From: CAIKZJ01 sp041675325
GTDB taxonomy: Bacteria; Bacteroidota; Ignavibacteria; Tepidaquicellales; Tepidaquicellaceae
DNA length: 64,000 nucleotides
Assembly: GCA_041675325.1 (NCBI GenBank)
Contig: JBAYUG010000007.1
Location: forward strand, 3,477-67,476
Reading direction: 5' to 3'
Shown here: in pieces, positions 18,003 through 27,680 of the stretch
How the letters are laid out: each line of letters opens with the position of its first letter
Position numbering within the stretch: the stretch's first letter is position 1
Made by a program: the position numbers and the translations under genes
The notes under the pieces: generated by a model
What the model saw: the letters and a program-made list of their open reading frames with translations, nothing else
Told to the model about the DNA's origin: nothing
Database searches by the model: none

Positions 18003-19716
18003 TAAGGAAGGTGTTAAGTTTTGGTATTATCTCATCCTTCGACACAATGCTTCTCTCTCCTGATTTTCTCACTTTGAATTCAATATTTCCGTTCTTGAAG
18101 TTCTTCTCGCCAACAATGATATGATATGGAATACCAATAAGGTCTGCATCCTTGAACTTGAATCCGGGCCTCAGGTCATCTCTATCGTCATAAAGTACAT
18201 CCACATTCATTTTATTCAGCTCTTCATAAAGCGAATCGCAGTATTCTGTAATTTCTTTGCTCTGTGTTGTAATATTAATAAGTATTACTTTGAAAGGCGC
18301 TATCTCGCCGTTCCATATAATTCCGTTTTCATCGTGATTCTGCTCTATATGAGAAGCTATTATCCTCTCTACTCCAATTCCGTAGCTTCCCATAATGATA
18401 GGATTTTCTTTTCCATCCTTATCCAGAAATTTTGCTCCGAGTGATACTGAATACTTCGTCCCCAGTTTGAATATATGCCCTACTTCGATTGCCTTTGTTA
18501 CACGAAGCTTACTCGACTTATCAAGAGTAAGTTCGCCTTCTTTTACTGTGCGTAAATCATGATATTTTATTCCCTGAACATCACGTTTCAGGTCAATGTA
18601 CTTTATGTGATAATCATTCTTGTTAGCACCGCTTACAAGATCATCAGCTTCCATCAGTCTCAGGTCAGCAACAATTTCAATCTTTCCTTTTAAGCCTATC
18701 GGACCTATTGAACCCGCTTCTGCTCCGGTTATTTCCATCAGCTCTTCAGGATGTCCGGGTCTAAGGTTTGCTCCGAACAATGACTGCAGCTTTGTCTCGT
18801 TTACTTCATCATCACCGCAAACGAGTGCAAGCAGATATTTATCTTTTTCAGTCTCTGTCTTTGCGGGAATGACAAATACTCTCGATTTTGCCAAACGTGA
18901 CTTATCCGTTATGTTAAGAAATCCTGCAAGCTCTTCTATTGATTTAATGTTGGGAGTATGAAATTCTTCGTAAGAAAGGTTTGTATTCTTTCTTGAAACA
19001 CTTTCGACATTAGAAACTGCTACTTCAAGGTTCGATGAGTACTTTCCGTCTTCGCTTATAACTACAATATCCTCGCCTGCTTCCGATTCCACCATAAACT
19101 CTTCAGACTTTGTTCCTCCCATCGCTCCGCTTGAAGCCGATACTGCAAAGAATTTTAATCCACATCTCGTGAAAATATTCCTGTATGCCTTATCTTGCAA
19201 TTCGTAAGAAGCATCAAGTCCTTCCCATGTCGCATCGAAAGAATAGGCATCCTTCATCGTGAACTGCCTGCCCCGAAGTACGCCTGATTTCGGACGGGAT
19301 TCATTCCTGAATTTCGTTTGTATCTGGTACCACATCTGCGGAAGCTGTTTGTATGAAGTTATGTAATTTCTTGATATTGATGTAAAGACCTCTTCATGCG
19401 TCGGCGCTAGAACAAGTTCCCTGTTCTTTATCCTAAATATAATATCTCCGAAATCATCAAGCCTTCCCGTCTCATTCCATAGCTCATTCGGCGAAAGTGC
19501 AGGTAGAAGGAATTCATTTCCTCCTATTGCATTCATCTCCTCACGTATTATTTTCTCAACCTTGTTCTTCACAATAAGTCCAAGCGGCAATACTGAATAA
19601 ACACCTGAAGTAAGCAAACGAAAAAGTCCTGCCCTTATTGAAAGTTTATGCGATGCTACCAATGCATCAGTCGGATCTTCCTTTTGAGTCGGTAAAAAAA
19701 ACTTTGATAATCTCAT
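17995..19716 (-). CDS. proS: Prolyl-tRNA synthetase (bacterial type with editing insertion)
   Basis: A 573-residue class II synthetase of the E. coli type (572 residues). Seen: the N-terminal MRLSKFFLPTQKE start, motif 2 with FRNESRPKSGVLRGRQFTMK (about residues 137-156), a roughly 180-residue editing insertion (YbaK-like, about residues 220-400) between motifs 2 and 3, motif 3 MGSYGIGVERIIA, and a C-terminal anticodon-binding domain with DDRDDLRPGFKFKDADLIG. It charges tRNA-Pro; a tRNA-Pro(GGG) lies about 6 kb away. It is the first gene of a minus-strand group with maf and the membrane protein. The 212-base divergent spacer to the plus-strand FkbM gene must hold both promoters. Confidence 0.97.
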   Translation of the reverse strand: MRLSKFFLPTQKEDPTDALVASHKLSIRAGLFRLLTSGVYSVLPLGLIVKNKVEKIIREEMNAIGGNEFLLPALSPNELWNETGRLDDFGDIIFRIKNRELVLAPTHEEVFTSISRNYITSYKQLPQMWYQIQTKFRNESRPKSGVLRGRQFTMKDAYSFDATWEGLDASYELQDKAYRNIFTRCGLKFFAVSASSGAMGGTKSEEFMVESEAGEDIVVISEDGKYSSNLEVAVSNVESVSRKNTNLSYEEFHTPNIKSIEELAGFLNITDKSRLAKSRVFVIPAKTETEKDKYLLALVCGDDEVNETKLQSLFGANLRPGHPEELMEITGAEAGSIGPIGLKGKIEIVADLRLMEADDLVSGANKNDYHIKYIDLKRDVQGIKYHDLRTVKEGELTLDKSSKLRVTKAIEVGHIFKLGTKYSVSLGAKFLDKDGKENPIIMGSYGIGVERIIASHIEQNHDENGIIWNGEIAPFKVILINITTQSKEITEYCDSLYEELNKMNVDVLYDDRDDLRPGFKFKDADLIGIPYHIIVGEKNFKNGNIEFKVRKSGERSIVSKDEIIPKLNTFLNA

Positions 19717-19928
19717 TCTTGTCTGTTATTTTATCGCTTTCCTATATTCATCAAGGAATAGCACGAAAAGTGAAATATACGTAATTTAGAACCTCTATTC
19801 TATTGAAAGTCGAGTCTGTATTCATTGTCTTTAAAGTAGCATTCAAAATATTTATATTATTTTAATGTGATATTCTTTTATGTTTAGCAGTATTAGATAT
19901 AATAATTATATAAAATATTTCAATCTTT

Positions 19929-20678
19929 ATGATAAAAGTAGTAAAAAGATACATTACGGAGAAATTCCTTAAAAAGAGGGGCTACCAGCTCAGGCCATTT
20001 CCTGAATACAGTCAGGATGAAATAAGAAGAATCAAAATGATGAAATACTACAATATAGATACTTTAATTGACGTTGGTGCAAACTCAGGACAGTACGGCT
20101 CATTCGTAAGAACATTGGGATACGACAAAAAAATCGTTTCCTTTGAACCTCTCAATGATGCTTTTTCCCTTCTACAAGAAGTGTCTAAGGACGATATTAA
20201 CTGGTTCGTTAACAACTATGCTTTGGGAAATGAAAATACTAAAAGTTTAATCCATATATCAGGAAATTCTTACAGTAGTTCAATACTTGACATGCTTGAT
20301 ACTCACCTTAACGCAGCTCCTGAATCTGCATATATATCTACACAAGAAATAGAGATAAAGACATTTAATTCAGTTTACTCGCAGTTCTGTACAGATAAAA
20401 ATAATATAATGTTAAAAATAGATACACAGGGTTATGAAAAGAACGTACTCGATGGTGTTGGAGATTTTCTTAAACATATTTCTATTCTCGATCTTGAAAT
20501 GTCACTTGTGCCTCTTTATGAAAACGGAATACTTTTTATGGAAATGTTTGATTATGTTGGATCAAAAGGGTTTAAACTTTTTTCACTAGAAAATGAGTTC
20601 AGTGATGAAACAAGCGGACAATTATTACAGGTTAACGGAATATTCATAAACAATAGTAGAATCCAGAACTTAAAATGA
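19929..20678 (+). CDS. FkbM-family methyltransferase
   Basis: A 249-residue protein with the FkbM layout: TLIDVGANSGQYGSFVRTLG (about residues 41-60, motif I), IVSFEPLNDAF (acidic loop end), NNYALGNENT, and LKIDTQGYEKNVLDG (about residues 158-172), the conserved DTQG-E block of PF05050. Members O-methylate sugars or polyketides. It is monocistronic on the plus strand, divergent from proS, and near the polysaccharide and methyltransferase genes, so a glycan substrate is plausible but unproven. The next gene starts 112 bases downstream. Confidence 0.88.
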   Translation: MIKVVKRYITEKFLKKRGYQLRPFPEYSQDEIRRIKMMKYYNIDTLIDVGANSGQYGSFVRTLGYDKKIVSFEPLNDAFSLLQEVSKDDINWFVNNYALGNENTKSLIHISGNSYSSSILDMLDTHLNAAPESAYISTQEIEIKTFNSVYSQFCTDKNNIMLKIDTQGYEKNVLDGVGDFLKHISILDLEMSLVPLYENGILFMEMFDYVGSKGFKLFSLENEFSDETSGQLLQVNGIFINNSRIQNLK

Positions 20679-20790
20679 TATTCGTAGTTATACTTTTCCT
20701 TACCTGTTCACATAATTTATTTTTAGTTGATTAGTTTTAATTTTCTTTTTCACTTAAGTTATTTATTAACATTAAGTTAACATATATTAT

Positions 20791-21438
20791 ATGTGTTCGA
20801 GATTTGAGAATAAGGAAACGGGAGAATCGATATTTAAGAAGTTTGAAAAGGACTTCTTAATGCTTAATCTTGCCCCGAAGAATTTAAAGCAAATTAATAT
20901 TGCGCCAAGCGATGATATTCTGGTCATTCAGAAAAAAGATAAGCAGTTTGAGATAAAGTGTTTCACCTGGGGAATCAAATTTCCCGGAGAAAAGTCACCG
21001 CTGATATTCAACTCACGAATAGAAAAAATTTCTGAAAAGCCGTACTGGAATGAACTGTTTAAAATTAGCAGGTGTATTATTCCTGCAACAGCATTCTATG
21101 AGTGGCAGTCATACGGCACTGGAAGTAAATCAATTAAGATACCACAAAAGATATGGTTTGAGGCTATGCCTCTTTTCTTTATAGCAGGTATTTATGTTAA
21201 AAATGATAATGGAATCTTTGCATCATTAATTACATCACCTCCAAACACAACAATTGCAAAGATTCACAACAGGATGCCTGTGATTTTAAGTAAAGATGAA
21301 GCAATGGAGTTTTTAAGTTCAGATGAAAATGAAGCATTGAATTTTTGCAAACCTCTGGTGGAAAATATTCCCATGAAAATTGAAATTGCCGAGGACATAC
21401 TAACTGATAAACAAAGAGAGTTTCTCAAAGAAAAATAA
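20791..21438 (+). CDS. SOS-response-associated peptidase (SRAP / YedK-HMCES) abasic-site DNA-protein crosslinker
   Basis: A 215-residue SRAP-domain protein. All active-site residues are visible at canonical positions: Cys2 exposed after Met removal (MCSRFE), Asn74 (NSRIEK), Glu104 (AFYEW) and His159 (HNRMP). Family members form a stable thiazolidine link between Cys2 and abasic sites in single-stranded DNA, shielding them at replication forks. The size is close to E. coli YedK (222). It stands alone and ends at a strong bidirectional terminator shared with the converging T9SS gene. No LexA-type box was recognised upstream. Confidence 0.94.
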   Translation: MCSRFENKETGESIFKKFEKDFLMLNLAPKNLKQINIAPSDDILVIQKKDKQFEIKCFTWGIKFPGEKSPLIFNSRIEKISEKPYWNELFKISRCIIPATAFYEWQSYGTGSKSIKIPQKIWFEAMPLFFIAGIYVKNDNGIFASLITSPPNTTIAKIHNRMPVILSKDEAMEFLSSDENEALNFCKPLVENIPMKIEIAEDILTDKQREFLKEK

Positions 21439-21442
21439 AAAA

Positions 21443-21466
21443 GGGATATCGGATGATATCCCTTTT
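21443..21466. terminator. Bidirectional intrinsic terminator between the SRAP gene and a T9SS protein gene
   Basis: An 8-bp perfect stem, GGGATATC / GATATCCC with a GGAT loop, followed by TTTT on the plus strand and preceded by A-runs that give a T-run on the minus strand. It serves both converging genes. A near-identical copy lies at 23591-23610. Confidence 0.85.
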
Positions 21467-21488
21467 AATATATTTTGAACGATTATTT

Positions 21489-23465
21489 TTATTTCATTAA
21501 TATCATTTTCTTCACGTCTGTAAAGCTTCCTGCTTCAATTTTGTAATAATATACACCAGTCGAAAGTGAATTTGCATTAAACAATACAAAGTGATTGCCC
21601 GGATCCTGTTTTTCGTTCAGGAATGATGCAACTTGTTTTCCGAGTGTATTGAATACAGTTATCTTTACGTCAGAAGCTTTTGCTATTGAATAGTTAATCC
21701 TTGTTACAGGGTTGAACGGGTTCGGATAGTTTTGCTCGAGCTTGAAAGATAACGGGGTTTCACTGCCGGTTATTGAAGTCGGACCGCTAACTGTAATAGC
21801 AACTGATCTCTGATGTACAGGTGTACCGTTAGGACCTCTTGCTGTTATTTTCAATACGTATGCACCTGGTGTAACATTATTCACTGTGACCCTTACGTTT
21901 AACGAATCAGGATATGAAGTAAGTTTGTTACCGCTTGGATAAGTTATATCAAATGAACCAATTGCCGGTGTAGGAGTAATTTCATGAGTAACTACTACTG
22001 TATCAGTATATAGTTTAACAGCAGGTATTACCATTTTGAAATCTGCAAATCCATTTGGATTCGTAATTGTTCCTGAAGTTGGATTCATACGCATTGCAAA
22101 ATCAGGCAAGTAAGAAGCATAACTTCCGTTATTATTATTCCTGAAATCTGCCCATATAATCATTGAGGATTTATTATTCGAAACAACAGAATTATAGTCT
22201 CCCTGATAAGCAGGAGCAGTTTGATTGGCATATCTAATTTTAAACTTCTTGTTTGTAATTTTCTGGTTAGGAACAAACGAAACTCCTCCATCTGTTGAAT
22301 ATGACGCATAAACATTTATTGAGTCGTTGCCCGGTGTATCCCTGCAATCGTACCACATAGCGTATAATCTTCCTGTTTCTTTATCGCACCAGATAGCCGG
22401 ATGATACTGATTATAAAGCCCTGTGTTGGCATCATCATTAACAAGTATGCTGTCTGACCATGTATCTCCATAATTGGTTGAGTATCTTGAAAATATATCG
22501 GCTTTATTTCCTGAACCTACAGGTCTGTTTGATGCATAAACGCAGTAAAGTCTTCCCCTGTACTGTCCCCAGCTGTTATCTGCGGCAATCATAGGATAAG
22601 GTCTGGTACGCATACTGCTAACTGTGGAACGACCCGATACTTCAGTACCGATAACGTTTGACCATTTTGCAGTTGAAACCGTGTCAAAATTCAGACCGCC
22701 ATCAGTTGACCTAAAGAATGTATAAGTACCAGCATTGTTTGGACCTAAATGAGTAACAGCATATACAGAACCGCCTGAGATAAGACCGTTTGGTCCAACG
22801 CAAACCATTGCACCCGGAAAAGAATGAGGTCTTAGAGTATCAGTGTTTTGAAAAGATACACCAAGGTTTGTGCTTCTGGCAACAACTGCACCGGAAGCTG
22901 TACCGTTTGTCATAATAGTGTAAATATAGTTGGAATAGGGTCCTGCAGACTGGTCAGCACAAATCCAGTTTTTATCGTTTCCGGAAGTCGCTGAAGTATT
23001 CGTAAATAACCAGTTCTGACCGTTATTCGTTGATTTAGCAACCCAGCAAGCAGTTATTGGACTTTTCATAGATTCATAATAAAGATTTCCCAGACTGTCG
23101 TAAGCAGTTACAGGGTCTCCGGCAGCATTCGGAAATGAGGGGTTGTTAATGAACCATGTAAGTCCTCCGTCATTTGTATAATGAGTGCCGTTTGTATTCC
23201 ACGCATTGAAAAACTGCAGAGGGTTGTTTGGATTTGCTGATATATGACCCTCGGCGCCATTTACACCCATATCAAAATTATCGAAATCATTAATAGTTAC
23301 AACAGCCATTGGGGTATAAAATACCGGTGGTAAATTTTTGCGGAAGCTCTCAGGCATTCCGTCTTTATTCGGATCATCCATCTGTGAGATTGAAATACCC
23401 GCAAACACAAAGATGATCGAGATTGATATCAGGATAACCTGAAATAATGAAGCAACTTTTTTCAT
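21489..23465 (-). CDS. T9SS-exported BNR/sialidase-like beta-propeller protein (paralogue A)
   Basis: A 658-residue secreted protein. The signal peptide covers residues 1-26. A long region carries repeated BNR/Asp-box-like turns (S-T-N-G-Q-N-W, S-T-D-G-G-L-N-F, S-T-N-Y-G-D-T-W, S-T-D-G-G-V-S-F), as in sialidase-type propellers. An Ig-like linker follows, and the last 80 residues form the T9SS sorting domain: QNYPNPFNPVTRINY, IAKASDVKITVFNTLG, then GVYYYKIEAG and MILMK at the very end. The protein is predicted to be released or attached at the cell surface. The catalytic arginine triad of true sialidases is not evident, so an enzymatic role is not claimed. It is very similar to the neighbour at 23637-25616. 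Confidence 0.85.
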   Translation of the reverse strand: MKKVASLFQVILISISIIFVFAGISISQMDDPNKDGMPESFRKNLPPVFYTPMAVVTINDFDNFDMGVNGAEGHISANPNNPLQFFNAWNTNGTHYTNDGGLTWFINNPSFPNAAGDPVTAYDSLGNLYYESMKSPITACWVAKSTNNGQNWLFTNTSATSGNDKNWICADQSAGPYSNYIYTIMTNGTASGAVVARSTNLGVSFQNTDTLRPHSFPGAMVCVGPNGLISGGSVYAVTHLGPNNAGTYTFFRSTDGGLNFDTVSTAKWSNVIGTEVSGRSTVSSMRTRPYPMIAADNSWGQYRGRLYCVYASNRPVGSGNKADIFSRYSTNYGDTWSDSILVNDDANTGLYNQYHPAIWCDKETGRLYAMWYDCRDTPGNDSINVYASYSTDGGVSFVPNQKITNKKFKIRYANQTAPAYQGDYNSVVSNNKSSMIIWADFRNNNNGSYASYLPDFAMRMNPTSGTITNPNGFADFKMVIPAVKLYTDTVVVTHEITPTPAIGSFDITYPSGNKLTSYPDSLNVRVTVNNVTPGAYVLKITARGPNGTPVHQRSVAITVSGPTSITGSETPLSFKLEQNYPNPFNPVTRINYSIAKASDVKITVFNTLGKQVASFLNEKQDPGNHFVLFNANSLSTGVYYYKIEAGSFTDVKKMILMK

Positions 23466-23584
23466 TTATAGAGATTAAAATTATTTATAAAGGCATAAAA
23501 TATTGATTCTCAGTTTATAATAAAAGGGTAACGTTCCAATTAAAGTTGAATAAGTAGGATAATAAATTAGTATACGTTATAAAT

Positions 23585-23610
23585 AAAAAAGGGATATCGG
23601 ATGATATCCC
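23585..23610 (-). terminator. Intrinsic terminator of T9SS paralogue B
   Basis: The stem GGGATATC / GATATCCC at 23591-23610 has a run of six A's to its left, giving a U-tract for the minus-strand transcript. Stem, loop and flank (ATATATTTTGAACGA) are almost the same as at 21443-21485, so the 3' UTR was duplicated with the gene. Confidence 0.85.
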
Positions 23611-23636
23611 TTTCGATATATTTTGAACGAATATTA

Positions 23637-25616
23637 TTATTTCATTAAGATCATTTTCTTCACTTCTGTGAAGCTACCAGCTTCTATCTTGTAGTAATAA
23701 ACACCTGTTGAAAGTGAGTTAGCATTGAACAATACGAAATGATTGCCCGGGTCCTGTTTTTCATTCAGGAATGATGCTACCTGTTTTCCAATAGTGTTGA
23801 ATACTGTTATCTTTACGTCTGAGGCTTTTGCTATCGAATAGTTAATCCTTGTTACAGGGTTGAACGGATTCGGATAGTTCTGCTCAAGTTTGAATGTTAA
23901 AGGTGTTTCATTGCCTATTATTGAAGTCGCACCGGTTACAGTAATTGAAACTGCTCTCTTATGAACAGGTGTTCCATTTGGACCTTTTGCAAGAACATTA
24001 AGAACATAAGAACCAGGAGTAACGTTATTAACAGTAACTCTAACTGTTAAAGAGTCAGGATAAGAAGTCAGTTTATCTCCATTTGGAGTAGATACTACAA
24101 AATTACCTACCGCAGGTGTTGGTGTAACTTCACCAGAGACTATAACTGTATCGGTATAGAGTTTTACTGATGGAACCACCATTTTGAAATCTGCAAATCC
24201 ATTTGGATTTGTAATAGTACCTTCGGTCGGATTCATTCTCATTGCAAAATCAGGGAAGTAACCTACATAATTTCCGAAAGTGTTATTTCTGAAATCTGTC
24301 CATGCGACCATCGACACTTTTCCGTTTGATGCAAGATAGTCGTAATCTCCCAGGTATGCAGGAGTACCTCCGTTACACGATGTACAGTTAATTCTGAATT
24401 TCTTGTTAGAGATTTTCTGGTTCGGAGCGAAAGTTAATCCTCCGTCTGTTGAGACTGTACCATATACAAAACAGCTATCGCTTGTCGGAGTATCGCGTGT
24501 ATCAAGCCACTTAATATAAAGATGACCTGTATTTATATCGCACCATGATGCAGGGAACCACTGATGATGGCTCTGAGTATTTACATCATCGTTAACTCTT
24601 ACTGAGTCTGACCAGTTTGTGCCTTGATTGTCGGAATACCTTAAATAAATATTAGGTTTTTGTCCGCTTGAATTTGGGTTATTTCTGGTATAAACCAAAT
24701 ACAGTCTTCCTCTGTTGGCACCATTGCTGTTATCAGCTATTATAAAAGGATAAGGTCTGGTTCTCATATTCTGAACCGAATGTCTTGAACTTACGTAAGT
24801 ACCGACATAACCTGCAAAATTCTGTGAGCTTTTTAGTACCCAGTTTGTTCCGCCGTTTGTTGAGCAATAAAAATTATACGTAGCCGCAGTTGATGAACCA
24901 GTATGTGTAACTACAAAAGCAGCACCACCGTTGGTTGAGCCATTTGGTCCGACGCATACCATCATACCCGGCAAAGTATTTGAGAAGGAACCAACCTGTG
25001 TAAATGTTGCACCAAGATCAGTACTTCTTTTAATATTACCGGGAGTCATTACCTGATAAATATAATTTGCATAAGGACCGCCTGTCTGCACAGCAGCTAT
25101 CCAGTTTTTGTCATTACCGGTACCGGCAAAGACTGTACTTGAATAATTTACACCACCGTTTGTAGATTTTGCAACTTTTGTACCTGTTATTGAACCATAC
25201 ATATTATCAAAATATAAATTCCCAAGTCCATCAAATGCCATTACAGGGTCACCTCTCATTGTGTTTGCCCATGTAGGCTGAGTTGATGCAAGCCAGTCAA
25301 TACCGTTTATTGTGTAATAAGAATAAGCACCGTATGAAGCGCTTAAGTTGTTCCAAGCCGCTGCAAAATTCATGGGATTAGTTGGATTACCTGCAATTTG
25401 AACTTCCGCGAAATCTGTACCAATATGCCAGTTATCATAATCTTCAATTGTTATGACAGCACCCGGCATATACATACTTGGAGGGAGCTCCGGTCTTACG
25501 TAAACAGGATAGTCACGGTTTGGGTCTACAACTTCCTGTGAATAAGAAATTTCTGTTCGGACAATACTGAAAAGTATTAACAAACAGGAAAGTAAGAATA
25601 GTCTTTTTAGAATCAT
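23637..25616 (-). CDS. T9SS-exported BNR/sialidase-like beta-propeller protein (paralogue B)
   Basis: A 659-residue paralogue of the downstream gene, with the same architecture: signal peptide (about residues 1-26), Asp-box-like propeller repeats (STNGGVNYSS, STDLGATF, STNGGTNW, SDNQGTNWS, STDGGLTF), an Ig-like linker, and the C-terminal T9SS domain (QNYPNPFNPVTRINY to MILMK). The last 80 residues are nearly identical to paralogue A, while the propeller regions differ widely. That is the pattern expected if the export tag is held constant by selection or gene conversion. A CTSCNG segment near residue 412 has a close cysteine pair, absent in A. The pair is a tandem duplication 171 bases apart. 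Ligand unknown. Confidence 0.85.
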   Translation of the reverse strand: MILKRLFLLSCLLILFSIVRTEISYSQEVVDPNRDYPVYVRPELPPSMYMPGAVITIEDYDNWHIGTDFAEVQIAGNPTNPMNFAAAWNNLSASYGAYSYYTINGIDWLASTQPTWANTMRGDPVMAFDGLGNLYFDNMYGSITGTKVAKSTNGGVNYSSTVFAGTGNDKNWIAAVQTGGPYANYIYQVMTPGNIKRSTDLGATFTQVGSFSNTLPGMMVCVGPNGSTNGGAAFVVTHTGSSTAATYNFYCSTNGGTNWVLKSSQNFAGYVGTYVSSRHSVQNMRTRPYPFIIADNSNGANRGRLYLVYTRNNPNSSGQKPNIYLRYSDNQGTNWSDSVRVNDDVNTQSHHQWFPASWCDINTGHLYIKWLDTRDTPTSDSCFVYGTVSTDGGLTFAPNQKISNKKFRINCTSCNGGTPAYLGDYDYLASNGKVSMVAWTDFRNNTFGNYVGYFPDFAMRMNPTEGTITNPNGFADFKMVVPSVKLYTDTVIVSGEVTPTPAVGNFVVSTPNGDKLTSYPDSLTVRVTVNNVTPGSYVLNVLAKGPNGTPVHKRAVSITVTGATSIIGNETPLTFKLEQNYPNPFNPVTRINYSIAKASDVKITVFNTIGKQVASFLNEKQDPGNHFVLFNANSLSTGVYYYKIEAGSFTEVKKMILMK

Positions 25617-25728
25617 TAATGTTACCCTTTATTTTTTAAATTAATTAAATATCATACAATAATATATTATTATGAGGAAAAAAGCAATTATATAACATTT
25701 AAAAAAGGATTGTAGAGTAATATTGATT

Positions 25729-25805
25729 TGGTCGGGATGGGCAGACTCGAACTGCCGGCCTCTTGAACCCCATTCAAGCGATCTAGCCAACTGATCTACA
25801 CCCCG
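25729..25805 (-). tRNA. tRNA-Pro (anticodon GGG), CCA encoded
   Basis: Read on the minus strand: a 7-bp acceptor stem CGGGGTG/CATCCCG (one G-U pair), a GATC/GATC D-stem, the anticodon stem CTTGA/TCAAG with a loop whose positions 34-36 are GGG, and a T-arm GGCAG-TTCGAGT-CTGCC. The discriminator is A, followed directly by an encoded CCA (25731-25729). It decodes CCC and, by wobble, CCU. The tRNA-Arg in this window lacks the encoded CCA. Confidence 0.95.
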
Positions 25806-25881
25806 AGGATTGCAAAATATATAAAGATGGAATTATAAACAATTCAAAAGATGGAAATAGATAATGTTTAAAAGTGTGAAA

Positions 25882-25925
25882 AGAGGGTGATGAGAGGGTG
25901 ATGAGAGGGTGATGAGAGGGTGATA
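25882..25925. repeat. 11-bp tandem repeat, four copies
   Basis: The unit AGAGGGTGATG is repeated four times head to tail; the last copy ends in TA instead of TG. It is intergenic, 76 bases from the tRNA-Pro gene, and close to one helical turn per unit. A second, unrelated 11-bp four-copy array lies at 57967-58010. Confidence 0.95.
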
Positions 25926-26123
25926 CACCGCACTGATACTGTACTATTATCGCAGTATTATCGTACTATTATTGTATTTTGAGGGGTTTTACTGTTATTA
26001 CAGTAAATTAGAAGTATTTTAGAAGGTATATATTGTGAATTGCCTTAACAGATGCAATATTTTGCTTATATTTATAATATAGTTATAAAATTGGAGAATG
26101 TCAAGGAGAAATAATATATTTAT

Positions 26124-27680
26124 TTACTTTTTTGAGTAAACTTCAACTCCGCTTGTGGAGAAACGGAGGATAAAGTTATTTAAGAAGTCAGGATTATTTT
26201 TTACCGCATCGTGGATATGGTCGTTTGGTGATTCTTTATAGAACATTACCCAGTTCACGTATTTGCTCGGTTCTTTCATAGCTTTCTCCCCTATTTCAGA
26301 AGTATGGAATGTAATTCTTTCAGCAAGATTAATTCCTGTCCAAGGATGGATTGCAAACACGACATTGTCGTAGAGAATTCCGCCGCCTTTATAATTTTCT
26401 TTCAGGAATAAAGACAGATCTTCGCTGGCTTTGCTGTAAGAATATTTTGCTTCAGCAAGTGAAGGAATGCTGTAAGGGAAATTATACAGAAATGTAAGTT
26501 GCTGAACAAGAAGACCGATTGCGAACAAGTAAATGAGAATTTTCTTTTTAATATACCTCTGAATGTAAAAAGCAAAAATTCCTGAGAATATTGCGATAGC
26601 AGGAAACATGTATAGGCCGTATCTGCTGTTGAAATATCCAGCAGGTTCTGAATTCGGTAGTTCAATAATTACCTGTCCTTTGTACAATAGAATAAGGCTA
26701 ACTGGCAAAGCAACCCATAGGACATAAACAGGAAGGTATTTGGAATTCAATCTATTCTTGAAAGCATAGAAGAACAAAGCAAGAACAGCAAGAACTGCGT
26801 ACAGATTTCCTGAATAAATTAATACTGAGCTTAAGTAAACTTTTGTTGAAAGAAGGAAATTATGCTTGGTTAGAAGGCGTCCAGCTGCTTCGTAATACTG
26901 GAGCTGGTAAAGAGTTGAGAACCTCCCTCTTGAAAACTCGAGTGCATCGCCGTAAAAGAGCCAGTTATACCAGAACCAAACAATTATTAATAAGACAGGA
27001 ATGAAACCGTAAATGAAAGAATTCCTTATTGGTTTTTCCTTGTCAAGTATAGAAACTATAAACACAATTACGATTGAAACGATTGCAACAGGCCATGCGT
27101 CATACCTTGAACCAACGCCGAGAGAGATAAAAAACGAAGACCATAAAAGATGTTTCAACTTTTTCCCGTCAGCCCAGAGATGAAGGAAATAGAAACTGCA
27201 GATAATTAAAGTCAGGTACAACTGTTCGGTCATAGATGTTGTCTGGAAGTAAAGTATGTTATAATTTAATACATAGACGAGGAATCCAAACCATGTTGCA
27301 ATAACGTTGTTTGTTAACTTTTTAATTGACAGGAAAACAACGGCTGCACTGATAACAAACAACGGGAAGTTCATTATTGCTGCCGCAAGTCCAGTCTGCC
27401 AGAGGATATCCACGTATGCAAATGGCATAAGAAGAAGATTAGGAATCGGCAGCCAGACTGTACCAATCTGACTTATCAGACCCGGATTGTAAGCATCAAA
27501 GAATCTGCGAGCAGCTTCAAGCCTGTAAATTGAATCGCGGTACGCAAAATTGTAATCGAAGTAATATGATAGAACCTGTGAAACGAGTCCAAGTATAACA
27601 GCAATAATTACTGCATAGTTTAAATAATACTTATGTTCGTTCTCAAAGGTATTATTTACAGTACTATGCGTCTTCAGCAT
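26124..27680 (-). CDS. GT-C-fold (ArnT/PMT-like) membrane glycosyltransferase-like protein
   Basis: A 518-residue protein with about 11-12 membrane helices and a C-terminal soluble part, the layout of lipid-dependent GT-C transferases. The first periplasmic loop holds acidic and aromatic residues typical of the catalytic loop (YYFDYNFAYRDSIYRLEAARRF, of which DS-x-x-R is notable). Further features are ISLGVGSRYDAWPVA (about residues 187-201) and a GYFNSRYGLYMFP loop. It starts directly after the stop of the TPR protein (TAAATG junction), so they are co-transcribed and may modify the same exported substrates, possibly T9SS cargo. Donor and acceptor are unknown. Confidence 0.7.
   Translation of the reverse strand: MLKTHSTVNNTFENEHKYYLNYAVIIAVILGLVSQVLSYYFDYNFAYRDSIYRLEAARRFFDAYNPGLISQIGTVWLPIPNLLLMPFAYVDILWQTGLAAAIMNFPLFVISAAVVFLSIKKLTNNVIATWFGFLVYVLNYNILYFQTTSMTEQLYLTLIICSFYFLHLWADGKKLKHLLWSSFFISLGVGSRYDAWPVAIVSIVIVFIVSILDKEKPIRNSFIYGFIPVLLIIVWFWYNWLFYGDALEFSRGRFSTLYQLQYYEAAGRLLTKHNFLLSTKVYLSSVLIYSGNLYAVLAVLALFFYAFKNRLNSKYLPVYVLWVALPVSLILLYKGQVIIELPNSEPAGYFNSRYGLYMFPAIAIFSGIFAFYIQRYIKKKILIYLFAIGLLVQQLTFLYNFPYSIPSLAEAKYSYSKASEDLSLFLKENYKGGGILYDNVVFAIHPWTGINLAERITFHTSEIGEKAMKEPSKYVNWVMFYKESPNDHIHDAVKNNPDFLNNFILRFSTSGVEVYSKK

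Larger units (their letters stand above)
25617..26123. other. 507-base intergenic region holding tRNA-Pro and a tandem repeat
   Basis: No protein gene is seen. It contains tRNA-Pro(GGG) at 25729-25805, a four-copy 11-bp tandem repeat at 25882-25925, and just after it a loosely repetitive stretch built on GTACTATTAT/GCAGTATTAT words (about 25935-25978). The rest is AT-rich, with nothing recognisable. Confidence 0.7.
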
